DNA of 64,000 nucleotides from Bimuria novae-zelandiae CBS 107.79 (GCA_010015655.1 ML976672.1:345463-409462), one strand, 5' to 3'. Shown: positions 13,572 to 25,097, counted from the stretch's first letter. Program-made: numbers and translations. Notes: generated from the sequence alone by a model not told the origin.

Positions 13572-16500
13572 TAAAGCCTATAAAGCTTTAGACTCCTTTT
13601 ACTAGGGTTAGTAGCTTTTATTTTTAAATTATTTAAATTTTATCTAGGTCTATGCTTATGCCCTTATTAATTTCTATAATAAATTTAAAGTACTTAGTCT
13701 TTTTAACGTAAAACTTAGATTTCTTAATATTTAAATATAGTCCTCTGGCCTTTAACTTTTAAATTATAGTACGTACTTTCTCTTTGTGGTCTTTTTAACT
13801 ATCACTAGATAAGATAAGAACATTATTTATATACGCTAAGTAATAGTTATTAAAATACTTCCTTAGCACTTAATTAATATATGACTAGAACGTACTTAGC
13901 GCGTTAGCTAGGCTAAATAGAACTACTAGCTACATATAAAAACTAAATTAGGTTTTAAACGCTGTCTTTTATTTCTTCCCTTTTACTATTTAAAACTTAT
14001 AAAAGGCTTAGATTATATTAAGTTCATTAAACTACTTAGTCTTCCCGAGGAGCAAAACACCTTATTAACTATTAATAAAAGGCACTAGTTCTTTTTTAAA
14101 ATAGCGTTTAAGGCTTAATAATTAACGTAAAAGTATAGTCCTTCGCTAGGTTTTTTAATAAATAATACTAAGGTAGTAGTGCTATACTTACTTACTTAAA
14201 TAAAGCCTTTATTTAAGTATCTAGTAAGCTGTTTCTAAAGGACAAGTAACTCTTCACGAGACATATTAAATAGAGGGCTGTAGGAAATCTCTAGGATCTC
14301 TCCATCTTTTCCACGAGAGGGATAGAAAGATCCACTCTAGGTCTATAGTATGGGGGGAGCTTATTAGCTTATTCCTTATAAAAGATACGCTATAAGTCCT
14401 TAAAAGCTTTAAGTAATAACTTTATAGGTTTACCTTTAGCTTGCGGGTTAACGCCTTTTATATATTTTTTATTAATATAGAAAATATCTTTGCCTTATTT
14501 CTTAGGCGTTAATTATACGAATCTAGGGCTTTAAAGGCTATAGCTAATACCCTTTAAAACTTTAATAATAGTTTTTTTACTTTTTAGTTATAAATACAGG
14601 TGTCTAAACTTTTAATCTAAATTAATTTCTTTACTAGGGCTAGTTTAACCCTATTTTTTTTAAGATAGGCTAAGAATTAGATCGTACGCCTTATTATTAG
14701 GTAAGATATATAGTTATATTGATTTTATATAGCTATTAATATTTAATTTTAATTAGACTACTTCGCATACAAAGAGTTGCATGCCTCTAATACTAATAAC
14801 TTTTTATAAATAGGGTAGATTCTTGTGCTATAGGTAGGCTTTTATTATAAGTTTTTTTTATATAAATTTAAAGGTTAAATAACCTAAATTAATTATTATT
14901 TATATAAACATAATGTTATTAATAAGCAAGTATACTATTATTAATATTATGTCTAGCTATAGCCTTTAAAAGTTATTAAAACTTATTTTTTATACTTTTC
15001 CTACTTTTATCTCCTAGCGACGACTATTACTAAAAGAATTTAGTTTTCTAAATTAATAAAGGCTATATTAAACTCTCTATTAAAGAGTTTCTTAGTAGTA
15101 GGTATAGTGACGCGAACTTATGCCAGCTTTATTATAAGTAAAAGTTTATACTACTTTATGCGGTATCCTGTATCTTTATAATAAAAATAAAAACTATTTT
15201 TTTTACAGGTTTCTATTACCTCGCGTAATACTTATATAGCTTATTTTTAAGTGCTACTAGACCTGTATCCTATAGCTTTATTTATTACTTAGTGTCTTTT
15301 ATTTTACCTTCGTTAGCTAGACATCCTTTTAGGATTAGCTTAAGTAGGTTTTTAATTTATCTTGTCTAGCGCCCCACTTTTAGTAGAAAACTTTAATAGC
15401 TATATTTTATTTTAAAAAAAGTTTTTCTTAACCTTATTAGCTTTTTTGAGACCTCTTATAGGTCCTAATTATTGTAATTATTTATTATAATTATTTATTA
15501 TAATTATTTAGTTCTATAAGTTATCGCGAAGGCTTTAAAAGTATAAAATTTTAAATTTTTTTAACTATACTTTTCGACTTCTATAGCGAAGTTATTAAAG
15601 TTAAAATTACGAAGCTTCTAGTTCCCTTATTATATTATAAGTAAGCGGTTACGTACGATTTCTTTCGCTAAGTAGTTATAAAGTTATAGTCTAATAACTT
15701 TTAAAGGTTAGCTTTAGTGCATTTTAGGTAGTAGTCTAGATACAGAATTCCCACCGTCGCTACATGTCCTACTAATTAAACTAATAATATATTTAAGTAT
15801 ATTTCTAAGATAGTCCCTATTCTCTAAGATTTTATATTATATTATTTTTTTAAAGTAGCAGTAATCTTGTTATTTACTATTAAAGTAAGCTAAATTTAAA
15901 ATTTTAGGATAGTAGCTTCTTCCTTAGTTTAAAATAAGCTCTAATATTAATTTCTTTAGTAGTGTTACGGTCCAGAAGCCGACGGTGGGACGGCGAGCCT
16001 TATGACGGCACTCGGGCCCCACCTTAGGCTTACGTAACGTCCCAGGCTGTTTCAGACGCCAAGACCATGGGACACCGTGGGACCACGTGACCCCGATCAC
16101 GTGACGTCCCAAAGAATCCCATGGGATCCCACGACGCCAGGATATGGGACATCGTGGGATTCTATAGGACAAGGAGGATATATATACAGGATAGATTTCC
16201 TTTATACACTCCTTGTAGTTAACTCACATATCTTCTGTGCGAGTACGTTCTCCTATATAGACTAATAGTTATTTTATTTTATTATAAGATTAGATTATCT
16301 AGCCTCGCGCTAAGTGTCGCATTAACTTATACTACTAAATAATCTGTAAAGCACCACGATACCTTACCGCCCTAACCCAGATCGGAACAAGGTGTGAGCG
16401 CCTCATAACAAGTAGCTTTATTTATTAGTTTACTTCTAAAAGCTAATCCGTATTTTTTATCTTTTAAAATTATTATTATATTATTAAGGATTCCTAGCGC

Positions 16501-16983
16501 TATTTCATTATTATTTTAATTAGTTTTCTTACTACTTATAGTAGAGTCTAAAAGGTGACTTAAAGGTATATAAGTACTTTAACCTTACTTAGAAATTATT
16601 ATAATTTATTCTCGTTAACTCCTAATACCTAACATTTAGTTATAAATAAAGATGCTATTTTTTTTAATTCTCTAATTATTACTTTTTTATATACTAATAG
16701 CTTACTATGTATAATTATTCGCGCTAAAACGTAGATCTTTAGTAAAAGGTCTTATTCTTATTTTTATAACTTCTTTATTTAGTAAAAATAACCTTACTAG
16801 TGTTAAGTATTTATTAGGACTCCTTCTAAATTACTTATTAGGGAAGGTTCTATCTCTTCGTAGGTCTAGGCATTGCCTTTATAATATTTATTTACGTATG
16901 TTTTTAACTTTATGTGCTGCTTTATAGCTCTAGTTTATAATTATATTTAAAATCTACTTATTCCGCAATAGGTAAAAGTAATT
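13572..16983 (-). mobile_element. Ty3/gypsy chromovirus, 5' part (gag, protease region, reverse transcriptase)
   Basis: On the minus strand, reverse transcriptase motifs run from about 14050 down to 13600: KTAFKT then LVVLFSLANALSTF, then YINNVLILSSDS (the Y-x-D-D box with RIP changes), then LNIKKSKFYVKKTKYF and the tether. A gag-type zinc knuckle (YYKDTGYRIK, Cys changed to Tyr) lies near 15150-15200. It continues after the copia insertion at 7208. A family B solo LTR (15963-16410) is inserted in its gag region. The 5' LTR was not recognised; the right edge abuts mariner sequence at about 16984. Confidence 0.8.
15963..16410 (+). mobile_element. solo LTR, family B
   Basis: Begins TGTTACGGTCC and ends GCCTCATAACA, flanked by AGTAG (15958-15962 and 16411-16415). 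Its left half is rich in short palindromes around CACGTG and CCATGGGAC. Its right 200 bases match family A. A second copy is at 60085-60531. Confidence 0.92.
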
Positions 16984-17826
16984 AAATTTAATATAAGGGA
17001 CTAGGTGCTTAAGGAACTAAAAGTACTAAATAAATACTTATAAATTTAATAAAAAGTTTAAAGTAAAGCTTTAGGTATTAAACTTATATATCTCGGATTC
17101 GCATAACTAAGAATCAAGAATCTAAGTTAATAACTAGGCGTAGCCTATTATAAAATAAGCTCTTAAGGTTAAACGCGCTCGCGTAAATATTGCTAGTACT
17201 ACTAAAGAGTAGTAACTACGTGAGATTAATTAAAATATTACTTATAATAATAGACAATGCCGGGCTACTAATAAAGTAGCCAGTAAGAAAGGTAGCGCTC
17301 TTTACGCTAGTATTAAAAAACCTTTTAGCGCTAAGAAACTCTATAAAATAGAGGAGTTTATGTACAAAGGAGGGAAGGGCATAAACGACATCTAGTACGC
17401 GGAGAATATACTTAAAAAACACTTATTCTCCTATTACTACGCTATACGCGATAATAACCTTGGGGTAATTATTTATTTAATTTAAGATAACGTACGCCTA
17501 CACTCACTAAGTCTACGTTACTACTAATTAAGAATTAAGGTTTTAGAAATTAAGTTTAGCCCTTACCCTCCTAATTCTCCTAATTTACACCTAATTAAGC
17601 GCTATTTTAGGCATCTAGAAGGTTTCATAAGAAGTTATAAGTGTAACTTAACTTTTAAGACTGCTAAAAAGGCTGCTAAGAAGTACGTACGTTAAGTGTA
17701 ATAAAATAATAAGGATCTCTAGTAATATATAGCTAAAAAGCTTTTATCTTGCCTACTTTATACGCGTTGCAGAGCTCTATAAGTAAGCAGGTAGCTAGAA
17801 TAACTTTATAGCATAATTAGAATTCT
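16984..17826 (+). pseudogene. mariner-type transposase, C-terminal part
   Basis: Heavily RIP-altered plus-strand coding sequence. After the 162-base overlap with 2451-2612 it reads EEFMYKGGKGIND, then a second catalytic block around DNVRLHSLSL and the third block FSPYPPNSPNLHLIKRYF, the D..S-P-N-S-P-D-L-x-P-I-E motif of Tc1/mariner transposases with Glu changed to Lys, then a helical tail with KTAKKAAKKYVR. Stops are TAA/TAG. It ends shortly before the right terminal repeat. It carries more RIP changes than the N-terminal part at 1697-2380. Confidence 0.77.
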
Positions 17827-17910
17827 TTATTTTGGTATATTTGTTAACTATTTTGATAGAATTAAGATGCTGCGATTTCCATGTTGCAACCCCTCCAGGA
17901 ATCCCTGCAG

Positions 17911-17945
17911 CACGTGATTGACGCCTTTCTTGAGCTTACCCCTTG
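17911..17945 (-). repeat. right 35-bp terminal inverted repeat of the mariner
   Basis: Exact reverse complement of 1527-1561, followed by the target TA at 17946-17947. Past it the sequence returns abruptly to normal composition. Confidence 0.9.
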
Positions 17946-17947
17946 TA

Positions 17948-19377
17948 CATCTTGGGTTCCAGATGTCCTCCGCAGCTTCTCCAGGCCATGGCATGACGCT
18001 GTACAAGAACACTGTAAGTGTCGAGTTTTGAGCTTTTCTGATTGTCTTTAACGACCTGAATAGATCATGCGACACCAGCGACCAAGAAATCCGACGATGA
18101 TTACAGCAACAGAGACATGCCATAGGTACGAGAACGCTCGTCCTCCAGTGACTCAGCAGCACTCTCATTCTAAAACGACGATGAAAGACGCCCTGATCCC
18201 AACCCCCATAAATGAGCAACCATTAGCTCTATATCTTGGTCACACACCGCTTAGTCCTGCGATATTCAACCAACTCAAAATGCCGGTAAAGCGGTCAGCG
18301 CACACACCGACGGGTTCCATGGAGGTCTATTGCGACTTTCATGTTCGATTCCCTCAACTTGCTGGTTCTGTGATACACGCTGCCATTTATACGACTATTG
18401 GATAGGTTTTCGATAGGGTGGTTGGGCAAACGCTGACTTTACCCTCCCGAATCCTGGAGCTTGTTTGAACGACATTTCCCATCATCACAGCATACCATTC
18501 GTCCGCTTACGCTTCGCTTACCTCCCGTGGGACTGCGAGATGAACGGTGCCCATAGCTCATGGTTACACAATGGCTAGTTACTGACCTGTCCTACCTACC
18601 CCACCGAAACGCCTCGACGATACTTCGCAAAGCCGCATTTAAGGCAATCTTCTTTTTGCCGCCCTCGTTCGTGACCGGTAGATTTTCACCAATCTAGACG
18701 GTGCCTCGTAATGCTTTTTCTGGCCCCCATATGGCCCGCGCAGCTAATCCCAAGACAGCGTAGCGTACGCCTCCCACCGCGCACTAGGCTTTAGCATAAT
18801 GTTGAGAACACCGACCGTGAGCTCTCCGCCATACAGAAGTGAAGGAGAGGGGTACCTGCTTGCGCCACCGTAGCGGGCTGCGATATGTTTAGCATCTTAT
18901 CATCTGGGTCCGAAAGCGAGAGAATCTAGTAGATCAATGCTGGTCTTTCCGCCATTAGGCCTGCCATGGTATTCGTATTCTTCACGTTAGTGTTTGCCTT
19001 CTTTTGCGCTAACCCCTAAACTTTACTCCTGTTATATGTGCTATCGGGCCCTGGACCCTGCTTTTTCGCTGACGCATCTCACCACAGGAGGCTTGTAATC
19101 TGGTGGCTTTGAATGATTGGTTAGGAGAAAAGAGACGCAACTGGGCTTAGGAGCTATTGCACTCGTGTTCGGTGCTTTCGGACGCAACGCACTATTTTGG
19201 ACCCCAAGGCGATTTGCTTGCCACCGATGAAAGCCCGCTTTCGAACACCTCCTGCATTTGTTTTCGTTGTAGGCGGCTGCTCTTAGGAACCTATACGCCT
19301 GCGCTAACACTTCTATCGGTACCTTGTGAACCCATCCATTCGCGTTCCTCGAGCCGTCCGCTCGCTAAGCTCCAGGC
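17948..19377. other. gene-free host DNA at the edge of the island
   Basis: Normal GC content, no RIP. Only short overlapping ORFs on both strands (for example 18067-18405), without domains or splice continuity. The last few hundred bases are the presumed promoter and 5' leader of the membrane-protein gene at 19378. Confidence 0.5.
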
Positions 19378-21546
19378 ATGGACAGCTCAGCCTTACTCTC
19401 GCCAAATTCCAATGCAAACCACGAGGATTCAGCACACACGACATCCAACGATGTCGACACATCTCGAAGGTCTCCCTCACCACGAAGTCCCCTATCCCAT
19501 TCTCCCCTCACAGAGTCTCCTCCCACCGCTACACCAAGCCTCTTCGAGCAGCCGTACGACCCGCCAGAAATCCACACGCACGATTTAGACAGCGATATTG
19601 CCCTCCAACAAATCGATGCACCACTCCACTCCGGCGCCACCTCACCTCCCTCCTCTTTCAAGAATGACTATGGCTACCTCGGCACGGGCGGCTACACCAC
19701 CCCCTTTGACGGCGACACGCGCTCCCTCCTCTCAGTCAAACACTACGACCACCACGAGTCTCGAAAGTTCCTCTTCAAAACCGGCGCCTACCGCTTCCTG
19801 ATCACGCTGGGCTTTAGTGTCCTCATCGCGCTCTGCCTCAAAGCGTACGAGGGCTTCACGTCCCCACTCGTCATGAGCAAGATCCAAGTGCGCTACTTCA
19901 ACGCCATCATGCTGGGTTTGTCTCTCGGGCTCGGATTGAACCTCGCGTCCTCGCTGAAGCGGTATGCCGTGATTCTACGATGGTACCTGCTCACGCGGCG
20001 GTACGTGAGTTTGGAAGTGTTTGACCTGATCTTGGGGCTCGAGACGCTAACGAAGGTGGGAAAATTGATGGTCATTTCGCTGCCGGGCATACGCAAGATC
20101 AAGCTGCTGCGGAAGCTGCCATGGTTTAGGGAGGCAAGAGACGATGGGACAAGATTCACGTGGATAGCGTGTTTGCTGTGGATTTTGATCAACATCGCTG
20201 CACAGGTGCTGGTTGCAGCGCTGTCACTGTTTTGGCCTGTTGACCCATCGGACGCCCTCCCGCTGATGACATATGGCAATGTGATGGTTGCCAGTCTGGT
20301 AGAGTGGGGTCCTGCAGACGCGTTGCCGTATTGGAATATGACGTCGATGGATGCGGCGGCGGCGGCGGGCATGGAGGCGATCGTTTACCCAGAGTTCTCT
20401 ATGGATACGGAGTCCAAGACGGATCTGTCGGGCTTGCCGGGTGTGCCGATGTACCATGATAATCTGACGGGGGTGTACGAGTATCGGTTTTATAACCGCA
20501 ATCCTGCGCACCAGTATCAAAACTACGTTGTCTCGTCGCGGAGTGTCCAGGCTAGCGCATCCTGCCAGCAGCTTGAGATATGCTCTGACACGCCTTCATA
20601 CACCGTCGGCAATGTCACCTACAACAGGGGGTATATCATGGCGAAGGTAACATACCCATCCGCAAGCACTAGCCTGATCATTCTAACAACGTAGTAGGAA
20701 GACAACAAGGACTGTGACTACGTGTGGCTCCCTGATTATGTCACCGGTGGCGCTCTCAACTGGATAGGCTCGACATGGGAAGGGTGCGGCCCCCGCTGCA
20801 CAAACCTCACCATCTACCAGGAAAATTCATACGACAAGACCATCCCAACCTCCACGCTGTTCCGCTGCAACTCCACGGTCCACGAGGTCAAGGGAGACTC
20901 GCACGAATTCACGAAACTCTCCGAAGACGACAAAAAGCATCTATATGGAAGTGACGAATTTGCTAGGATTGCGGCGGGCGCCATTGCATGGAGCGGTTGG
21001 TGGCCTGCAGATTACGACGACAGACAGATTAGGAGCTACCTGCGGGGCAGTAAATGGAGCCCGAATAAGACTGTAACTGTGGACGATGTCCAAGAGCTAT
21101 TGACGCGGTACACAATAGGGGCGATAGCCGCTTTCGACGACCACGGAACCCGCCATGAAGTCGCAAACCAACACGCAGTGCCGACACAAGGCCAACAGCT
21201 CAACGTCGACTGGCCTTATGTTGCCGGATTACTTGGCGGTATCTGCCTTATCCAGCTGGCGGCACTTATCTGTCTCTTGAGTTTCGGTAACAAGTCCGTC
21301 GTGCGCGATGAGAGCTTCCTGAGTATGGCGATGCTGTTGAAACCGGTCGTGGACCGCATCCCAGGTAAAACAGGTATGAATTTGAGTGGCGACGAAATAA
21401 AAAACCACCCCAAGTTGCTGTGGAAGCGGATCCGTTACGACTATCGGGAAGGGAAGGACGGTGAGCCAAATCAAGTGGACATCTTCTTCCAAGGCCGAGA
21501 CAACTTAGAGGGGCGAAGAAGCTGGACGCCAGGATTGTACAGTTGA
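19378..21546 (+). CDS. large fungal membrane protein of unknown function
   Basis: Two exons, 19378-20646 and 20698-21546, with a 51-base GT-AG intron (20647-20697), give 705 aa. The intron is needed: reading on meets TAG at 20692. Residues 1-135 are a Ser/Pro/Thr-rich, likely cytosolic tail. Hydrophobic segments lie near 139-157, 172-193 and 260-287, and a fourth near 599-621. Between the third and fourth lies a loop of about 310 residues with several N-glycosylation sequons (NMT, NLT, NVT, NST, NKT) and paired cysteines, probably lumenal or extracellular. The C-terminal 85 residues would return to the cytosol. I do not recognise the family and assign no activity. It converges with the methyltransferase gene 87 bases downstream. 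Confidence 0.83.
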
Positions 21547-21633
21547 GGTTGATGTAGCCGCTTGATAGAGAATATGGTAGCCGCTTGAGAGAGAATATGC
21601 GTGTGAATTTTGAATCCAAATATAGGCATTCTT

Positions 21634-22713
21634 TCACGTCCGGACGAAAAGCGGCACGTCTGTTCGCTCCAGTACGTATATCCAGTGTAATACTTTCGGC
21701 CTGTGCGTGATTCCATGCCCGGGGGAAGACTTGGATGGTGCTTGAGGCTCAATTTCATACTTCCCAACCAGTCGCCATAGGGTGCTTGGATCAGGGAAAC
21801 CGTCCTCGATGACTTTCTGTGGGATGTCGTCTAGATCGTTGTCGAAGCTGAGCTCTCCCTCAGAATCTTCTCCGGCCCCGGTCACCTGGTTTGTCCCCTG
21901 TAGTGGAAGGCTCGCAGAGTTCATTGCAGTTTGTGATGTTTCGGGTGTGGGTTCTGTCAAAGGCGATTTCAAGAAAGGGTATCGGTCCGTCGAATAGGAG
22001 AGTGATATCCAGCGACCTCCCGGCTTTGTTGCAAGAGCAAGATGGACGGCCAGAATGTGTAGTGGATGCAGAGGCTCCGAAGATTGCGTAAGAACCGTAT
22101 TCGAGAAATCTTCAATGGATGTGACGACATGATAAGGCAGAGGCACGTAGATATCATCTGAACACGCGATCGAGTCTGATGTAGACTTGTCGACTATGAC
22201 AGAGTATGAAGACGGCTCACATGCCTTGAGTATTGAGCTGTGGTCCAGAAGATCTGCTGTTGACCACCTCATGTATGATGGGGTGCAAGCATCGCCTCCA
22301 ATTTTCCGCGAAGAATTTTGCGGGTTCCTTGCGCCCGCTCCGACTGTAGCTTCCCCAGCCCTGCCTCCTACCCTGTCCAAAAAACTGTTCTGAGACTTTT
22401 CCTCCACGAGAGCGTCTGCGTTGAAGATCTCGGCCTCTCGTTTCCGTCCAACGTCACTCGCAACGTCGGAGTAGTCCACATTGTGGATTTGTCCAGGTTT
22501 CTCGACATGTGCGCGCATATGGTATGAGAGCAACGACGTCCCACAGCCAATGTGTAGCAATTGAGGATCCGGGCCGCGACTTCCTCGTAGAGCGTCTACA
22601 ATATACGGGTCCAACACATTTGGGGCTTCTAACCACTCGAACGGATGCGAATTTGCAGTGAAACGCTTATTCCAGTACTCCTGCGAGCCGAATGAGGGCG
22701 GGGCGGAAGGCAT
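21634..22713 (-). CDS. class I SAM-dependent methyltransferase, EEF1A lysine methyltransferase-like
   Basis: A single-exon gene of 359 aa. It opens with the EYWNKRF..HPFEWL block typical of the METTL13/EEF1AKMT4 group. Motif I, the SAM-binding loop, is LLHIGCGTS at residues 52-60, followed by the acidic NVDYSD near 78-83. The motif VDKSTSDSI (about 174-182) matches the family's VDKGTLDA, and LALATKPGGRWISLSYS is the post-IV strand. An extra 45-residue low-complexity insert (about 100-148) precedes the DKST block, and the last third is longer than usual, with an acidic stretch. By family it would methylate a protein lysine, eEF1A being the known target of relatives; that is inference. Start chosen as the first ATG ahead of the conserved block. 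Divergent from the gene at 23037. Confidence 0.87.
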   Translation of the reverse strand: MPSAPPSFGSQEYWNKRFTANSHPFEWLEAPNVLDPYIVDALRGSRGPDPQLLHIGCGTSLLSYHMRAHVEKPGQIHNVDYSDVASDVGRKREAEIFNADALVEEKSQNSFLDRVGGRAGEATVGAGARNPQNSSRKIGGDACTPSYMRWSTADLLDHSSILKACEPSSYSVIVDKSTSDSIACSDDIYVPLPYHVVTSIEDFSNTVLTQSSEPLHPLHILAVHLALATKPGGRWISLSYSTDRYPFLKSPLTEPTPETSQTAMNSASLPLQGTNQVTGAGEDSEGELSFDNDLDDIPQKVIEDGFPDPSTLWRLVGKYEIEPQAPSKSSPGHGITHRPKVLHWIYVLERTDVPLFVRT

Positions 22714-23036
22714 TGCGACCTGGGAAGGGCGTGTTAGACTAGACTATGCGCGTTAGTTTACTGTGAAGAGGTCTCACTGTTAGTTGAGGCGGAAGGTGCA
22801 GATCAAATTTGCGCGCTTTAAATATTCAGCGTGACAAAAAGTTTACCTTCGTTTGTCAAACGTACGCATACCACGTCAGCATTATGGAAGAAGCTTGCTG
22901 TCGTCAAGAGAGGAAAGACGGAGCGAGGGGAAAGTCCGCCGGAACCGGAGAAACCTCGGCCGCAACTCTCGAAGATCTTCTGGGCTCCATCACCAGATAC
23001 ATCGATTGTGCAGCACCACGCCGTGCCACGCACACA
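22714..23036. promoter_or_regulatory. divergent intergenic region
   Basis: 323 bases between the start codons of the methyltransferase (-) and the mitochondrial membrane protein (+). An ORF on the plus strand extends upstream of 23037 (from 22809) without recognisable protein sequence, so I treat it as leader. No distinct motif was identified. Confidence 0.4.
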
Positions 23037-23850
23037 ATGGCGACTCTACAGTCAATACCGCGCTTCCTGCTCCCGAGAGCAACTCTCCTCCCCCGGCCAC
23101 AACCGCGCGCCATCATCCCGCTCCCGGCCGCAACTATACTCCGCTATGCCTCGTCATCCTCCAGCCCCAAAACGCTCTCAGAACAATTCCAAAAGCGACA
23201 ACGGCATCAACAAAAAGCCCCACCCGTAATACCACAGCCCGATAAATACCGACCGCCCTCTCACGGCGCGCGCACCCCGCGCAGCGAAACAAGCTACCGC
23301 ACCTATGGCCCGCCCTTGACCGAGGACGACAAGATCCGGATGCGCACGAAGAAGTACCCCAACATGATGAGTCCAGAGGGAACTTTCTCACACTGGTTCT
23401 TAAACAACCGCGCCATCCACTTGTGGATATCTATGGTACGCCTATACCTCTGATCCCCAATCCACATCATAATCTAGGCCAGCGTCTAATGTGATATATC
23501 AGGGTATCCTCGTCTCCCTCGCAATCGCTGCGTGGTACATGGACTTCATGTCCAAGACCATCTACGCCGAGTTGGTCCCCTCGCGCAAAGAGTTCCTCCG
23601 CCACCCGTTTGAGTCGGGCTCGCGCTTCGTGGAGGTATACAAGATGCACATTGCGCACCAGACGGCGCTTGTGCAGGAGAAGCGGTTGAAGAAGGAAGAA
23701 GAGATTGAAAAGAGGAAGCAGTATCGGTTGGAGCGGATACGGGAAGCGGAAGAGAGGGGCGAGGAGTATATCGAAGACCCGAGGTATTATATTGGCGAGG
23801 ATGGTATCAGGAGAAGGAGGGTTAAGAGGTGGTTTGGAATTTGGGAGTAG
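23037..23850 (+). CDS. small mitochondrial inner-membrane protein, unknown function
   Basis: Exons 23037-23435 and 23503-23850 around a 67-base intron (23436-23502) give 248 aa. The start MATLQ was chosen over the upstream in-frame codons because the next 40 residues are Arg-rich and acid-free, like a mitochondrial presequence. A Pro/Arg-rich linker follows. One membrane span (about residues 127-148, AIHLWISMGILVSLAIAAWY) is split by the intron, which supports the splice. The C-terminal half is a highly charged helix with KEEEIEKRKQYRLER. The layout resembles small respiratory-chain assembly or structural proteins, but I do not recognise a named family. Convergent with VPS37. Confidence 0.77.
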
Positions 23851-24279
23851 AGAGGGTTGGGAATAACAGGTGTGGTAGATGGGAGTTTGGAAGAGGGAGT
23901 GTATGATATCAAGATGTGTGGACGAGAAGTGTGCGATCGATGGAGGACCGCGGCGTGGGAATATACATTTTGTAACATAGAATCAGTAAGAGGTGTTCGC
24001 AAGCTAGCGTCCGGCAGCATGTCCGGTTTCGATGTCTATATTAAACTTATCTGGGATTTATACCCAGCTCTCATTCTCACAAGCATGTAGCGCCTGAAGT
24101 GATCACGGTCCGTAAAGCATTCCAAGGGAACCCTCGCTGCATATTACCAGCATAATACGAAGTGAACATCGGTTCGCTCCGCCTCAGATGTCGGAATCAG
24201 CGAAAGCCCTCTTCCCTATTGCCAGTTTTGTAGCCCAAGAACTGTTGCTCCAGATCAAGGCCTCATCTAGTTGGCCGAA
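23851..24279. other. convergent 3' intergenic region
   Basis: 429 bases between the stops of the mitochondrial protein (+) and VPS37 (-). It should hold both 3' UTRs and polyadenylation sites. Nothing else seen. Confidence 0.5.
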
Positions 24280-25097
24280 CTATCGCCAGCCACCAACTCG
24301 TCCTTCGTCCCATCGCTCTTTCCTCTCTGCCCGCAGGTAGGCTATCTTACGACCTTCCCTTAACCTGCGAACGAAATCAGTCACCTCGCGCTCACTTGCA
24401 ACGGCATCCGTCCCGCCCGCGCCGTCGCCTTCGAGAAAGCTTTCCTCGAGCCCTCTGCACAGCGCTTCCTGTTCTCCCACCGCAGCACTTAACCGCTGGT
24501 ATAGCGCCGGCGGGCTAAACTCGCGCAGCGCCTCATCCTGTTCGGCCTGCTTCGCCCTCCACTGTCTCTCCAGTGCCTTCATCGCCAACAGTCGCGACTG
24601 CGTGCTATCCCTCTGGTGCTGCAGGCGCGCTTCGAGTTGCTTTAAACTCTCAGCTAGCGCGACGTTCTGCGCAAGCAATGCCTGCAACGGCGCCGTTGAC
24701 GCAGGGACGGAGGGATGTGCTGTCTCAGGATTGTGGACCAGCGCGTGCTGCAGCTCGGGTTTCTGCAACACGTGGTGCAGGTCGAGGGTCCTGGACGGGT
24801 TCAGCATCCGGCAACGTGTGTTTCAACGGTGACGTACGTCTTGTCCTTTAAAACATCGGGGAGCCAACCCTCTTCGGGCGGTGGGATAGATGGTTGAGGC
24901 TGTGTTTGAGGGGCATTCTGGCCGTAGGGCTGGGCAGAGGGTTGTTGGTAGGACTGCGGCGGCGGAGGGAGTGGCGGTCCTGTCTGAGGAGTTGCTGTTC
25001 CGCTCGAGTGTGCTGAGGGCTTTGGTGGAGGCGGCGGTGGGGTGGAGGGGTTGAACTCGTAGTAGCTCTGCGACTGCCGTGGAGATTGGAACGCCAT
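24280..25097 (-). CDS. VPS37: ESCRT-I subunit VPS37 (Mod_r domain)
   Basis: Exon 1 is 25097-24838 and exon 2 is 24790-24280, with a 47-base intron (donor GTACGT, branch GCTGAAC, acceptor CCAG), giving 256 aa. Residues 1-75 are a Pro/Gln-rich region (STPPPPPPKPS). The Mod_r domain follows: LPDVLKDKT joins across the intron to TLDLHHVLQKPEL, then the stalk helix LLAQNVALAESLKQLEARL, and the C-terminal FSPPALYQRLSAAVGEQEAL, LEESFLEG and RRLREGRKIAYLRAERKERW. VPS37 joins TSG101/VPS23, VPS28 and MVB12 in ESCRT-I, which sorts ubiquitinated cargo into multivesicular endosomes. Both frame and family continuity fix the splice. Confidence 0.94.

Larger units (their letters stand above)
1527..17945 (+). 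mobile_element. Tc1/mariner-type element carrying nested insertions
   Basis: The 35 bases from 1527 (starting CAAGGGGTAAGCTC) recur as a perfect reverse complement at 17911-17945. Each end abuts a TA dinucleotide (1525-1526 and 17946-17947), the target duplication of Tc1/mariner (IS630) elements. Inside the left end is the first part of a transposase (1697-2622) and inside the right end the last part (16984-17826), both on the plus strand. About 14.4 kb of retrotransposon DNA lies between them. The two transposase parts overlap by about 162 bases of homologous sequence (2451-2612 and 16991-17152), so this may be two copies joined rather than one interrupted copy. Confidence 0.75.

Noticed and set aside
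2451..17152. 162-base direct repeats as LTRs of the gypsy element
   Set aside because: Both copies read as the same segment of mariner transposase, lack TG..CA ends and have no 5-bp duplication.
18067..18405. Plus-strand ORF of 112 codons near the island edge
   Set aside because: Overlaps an equally long minus-strand ORF, has no domain, signal or splice continuation, and odd composition for a fungal gene.
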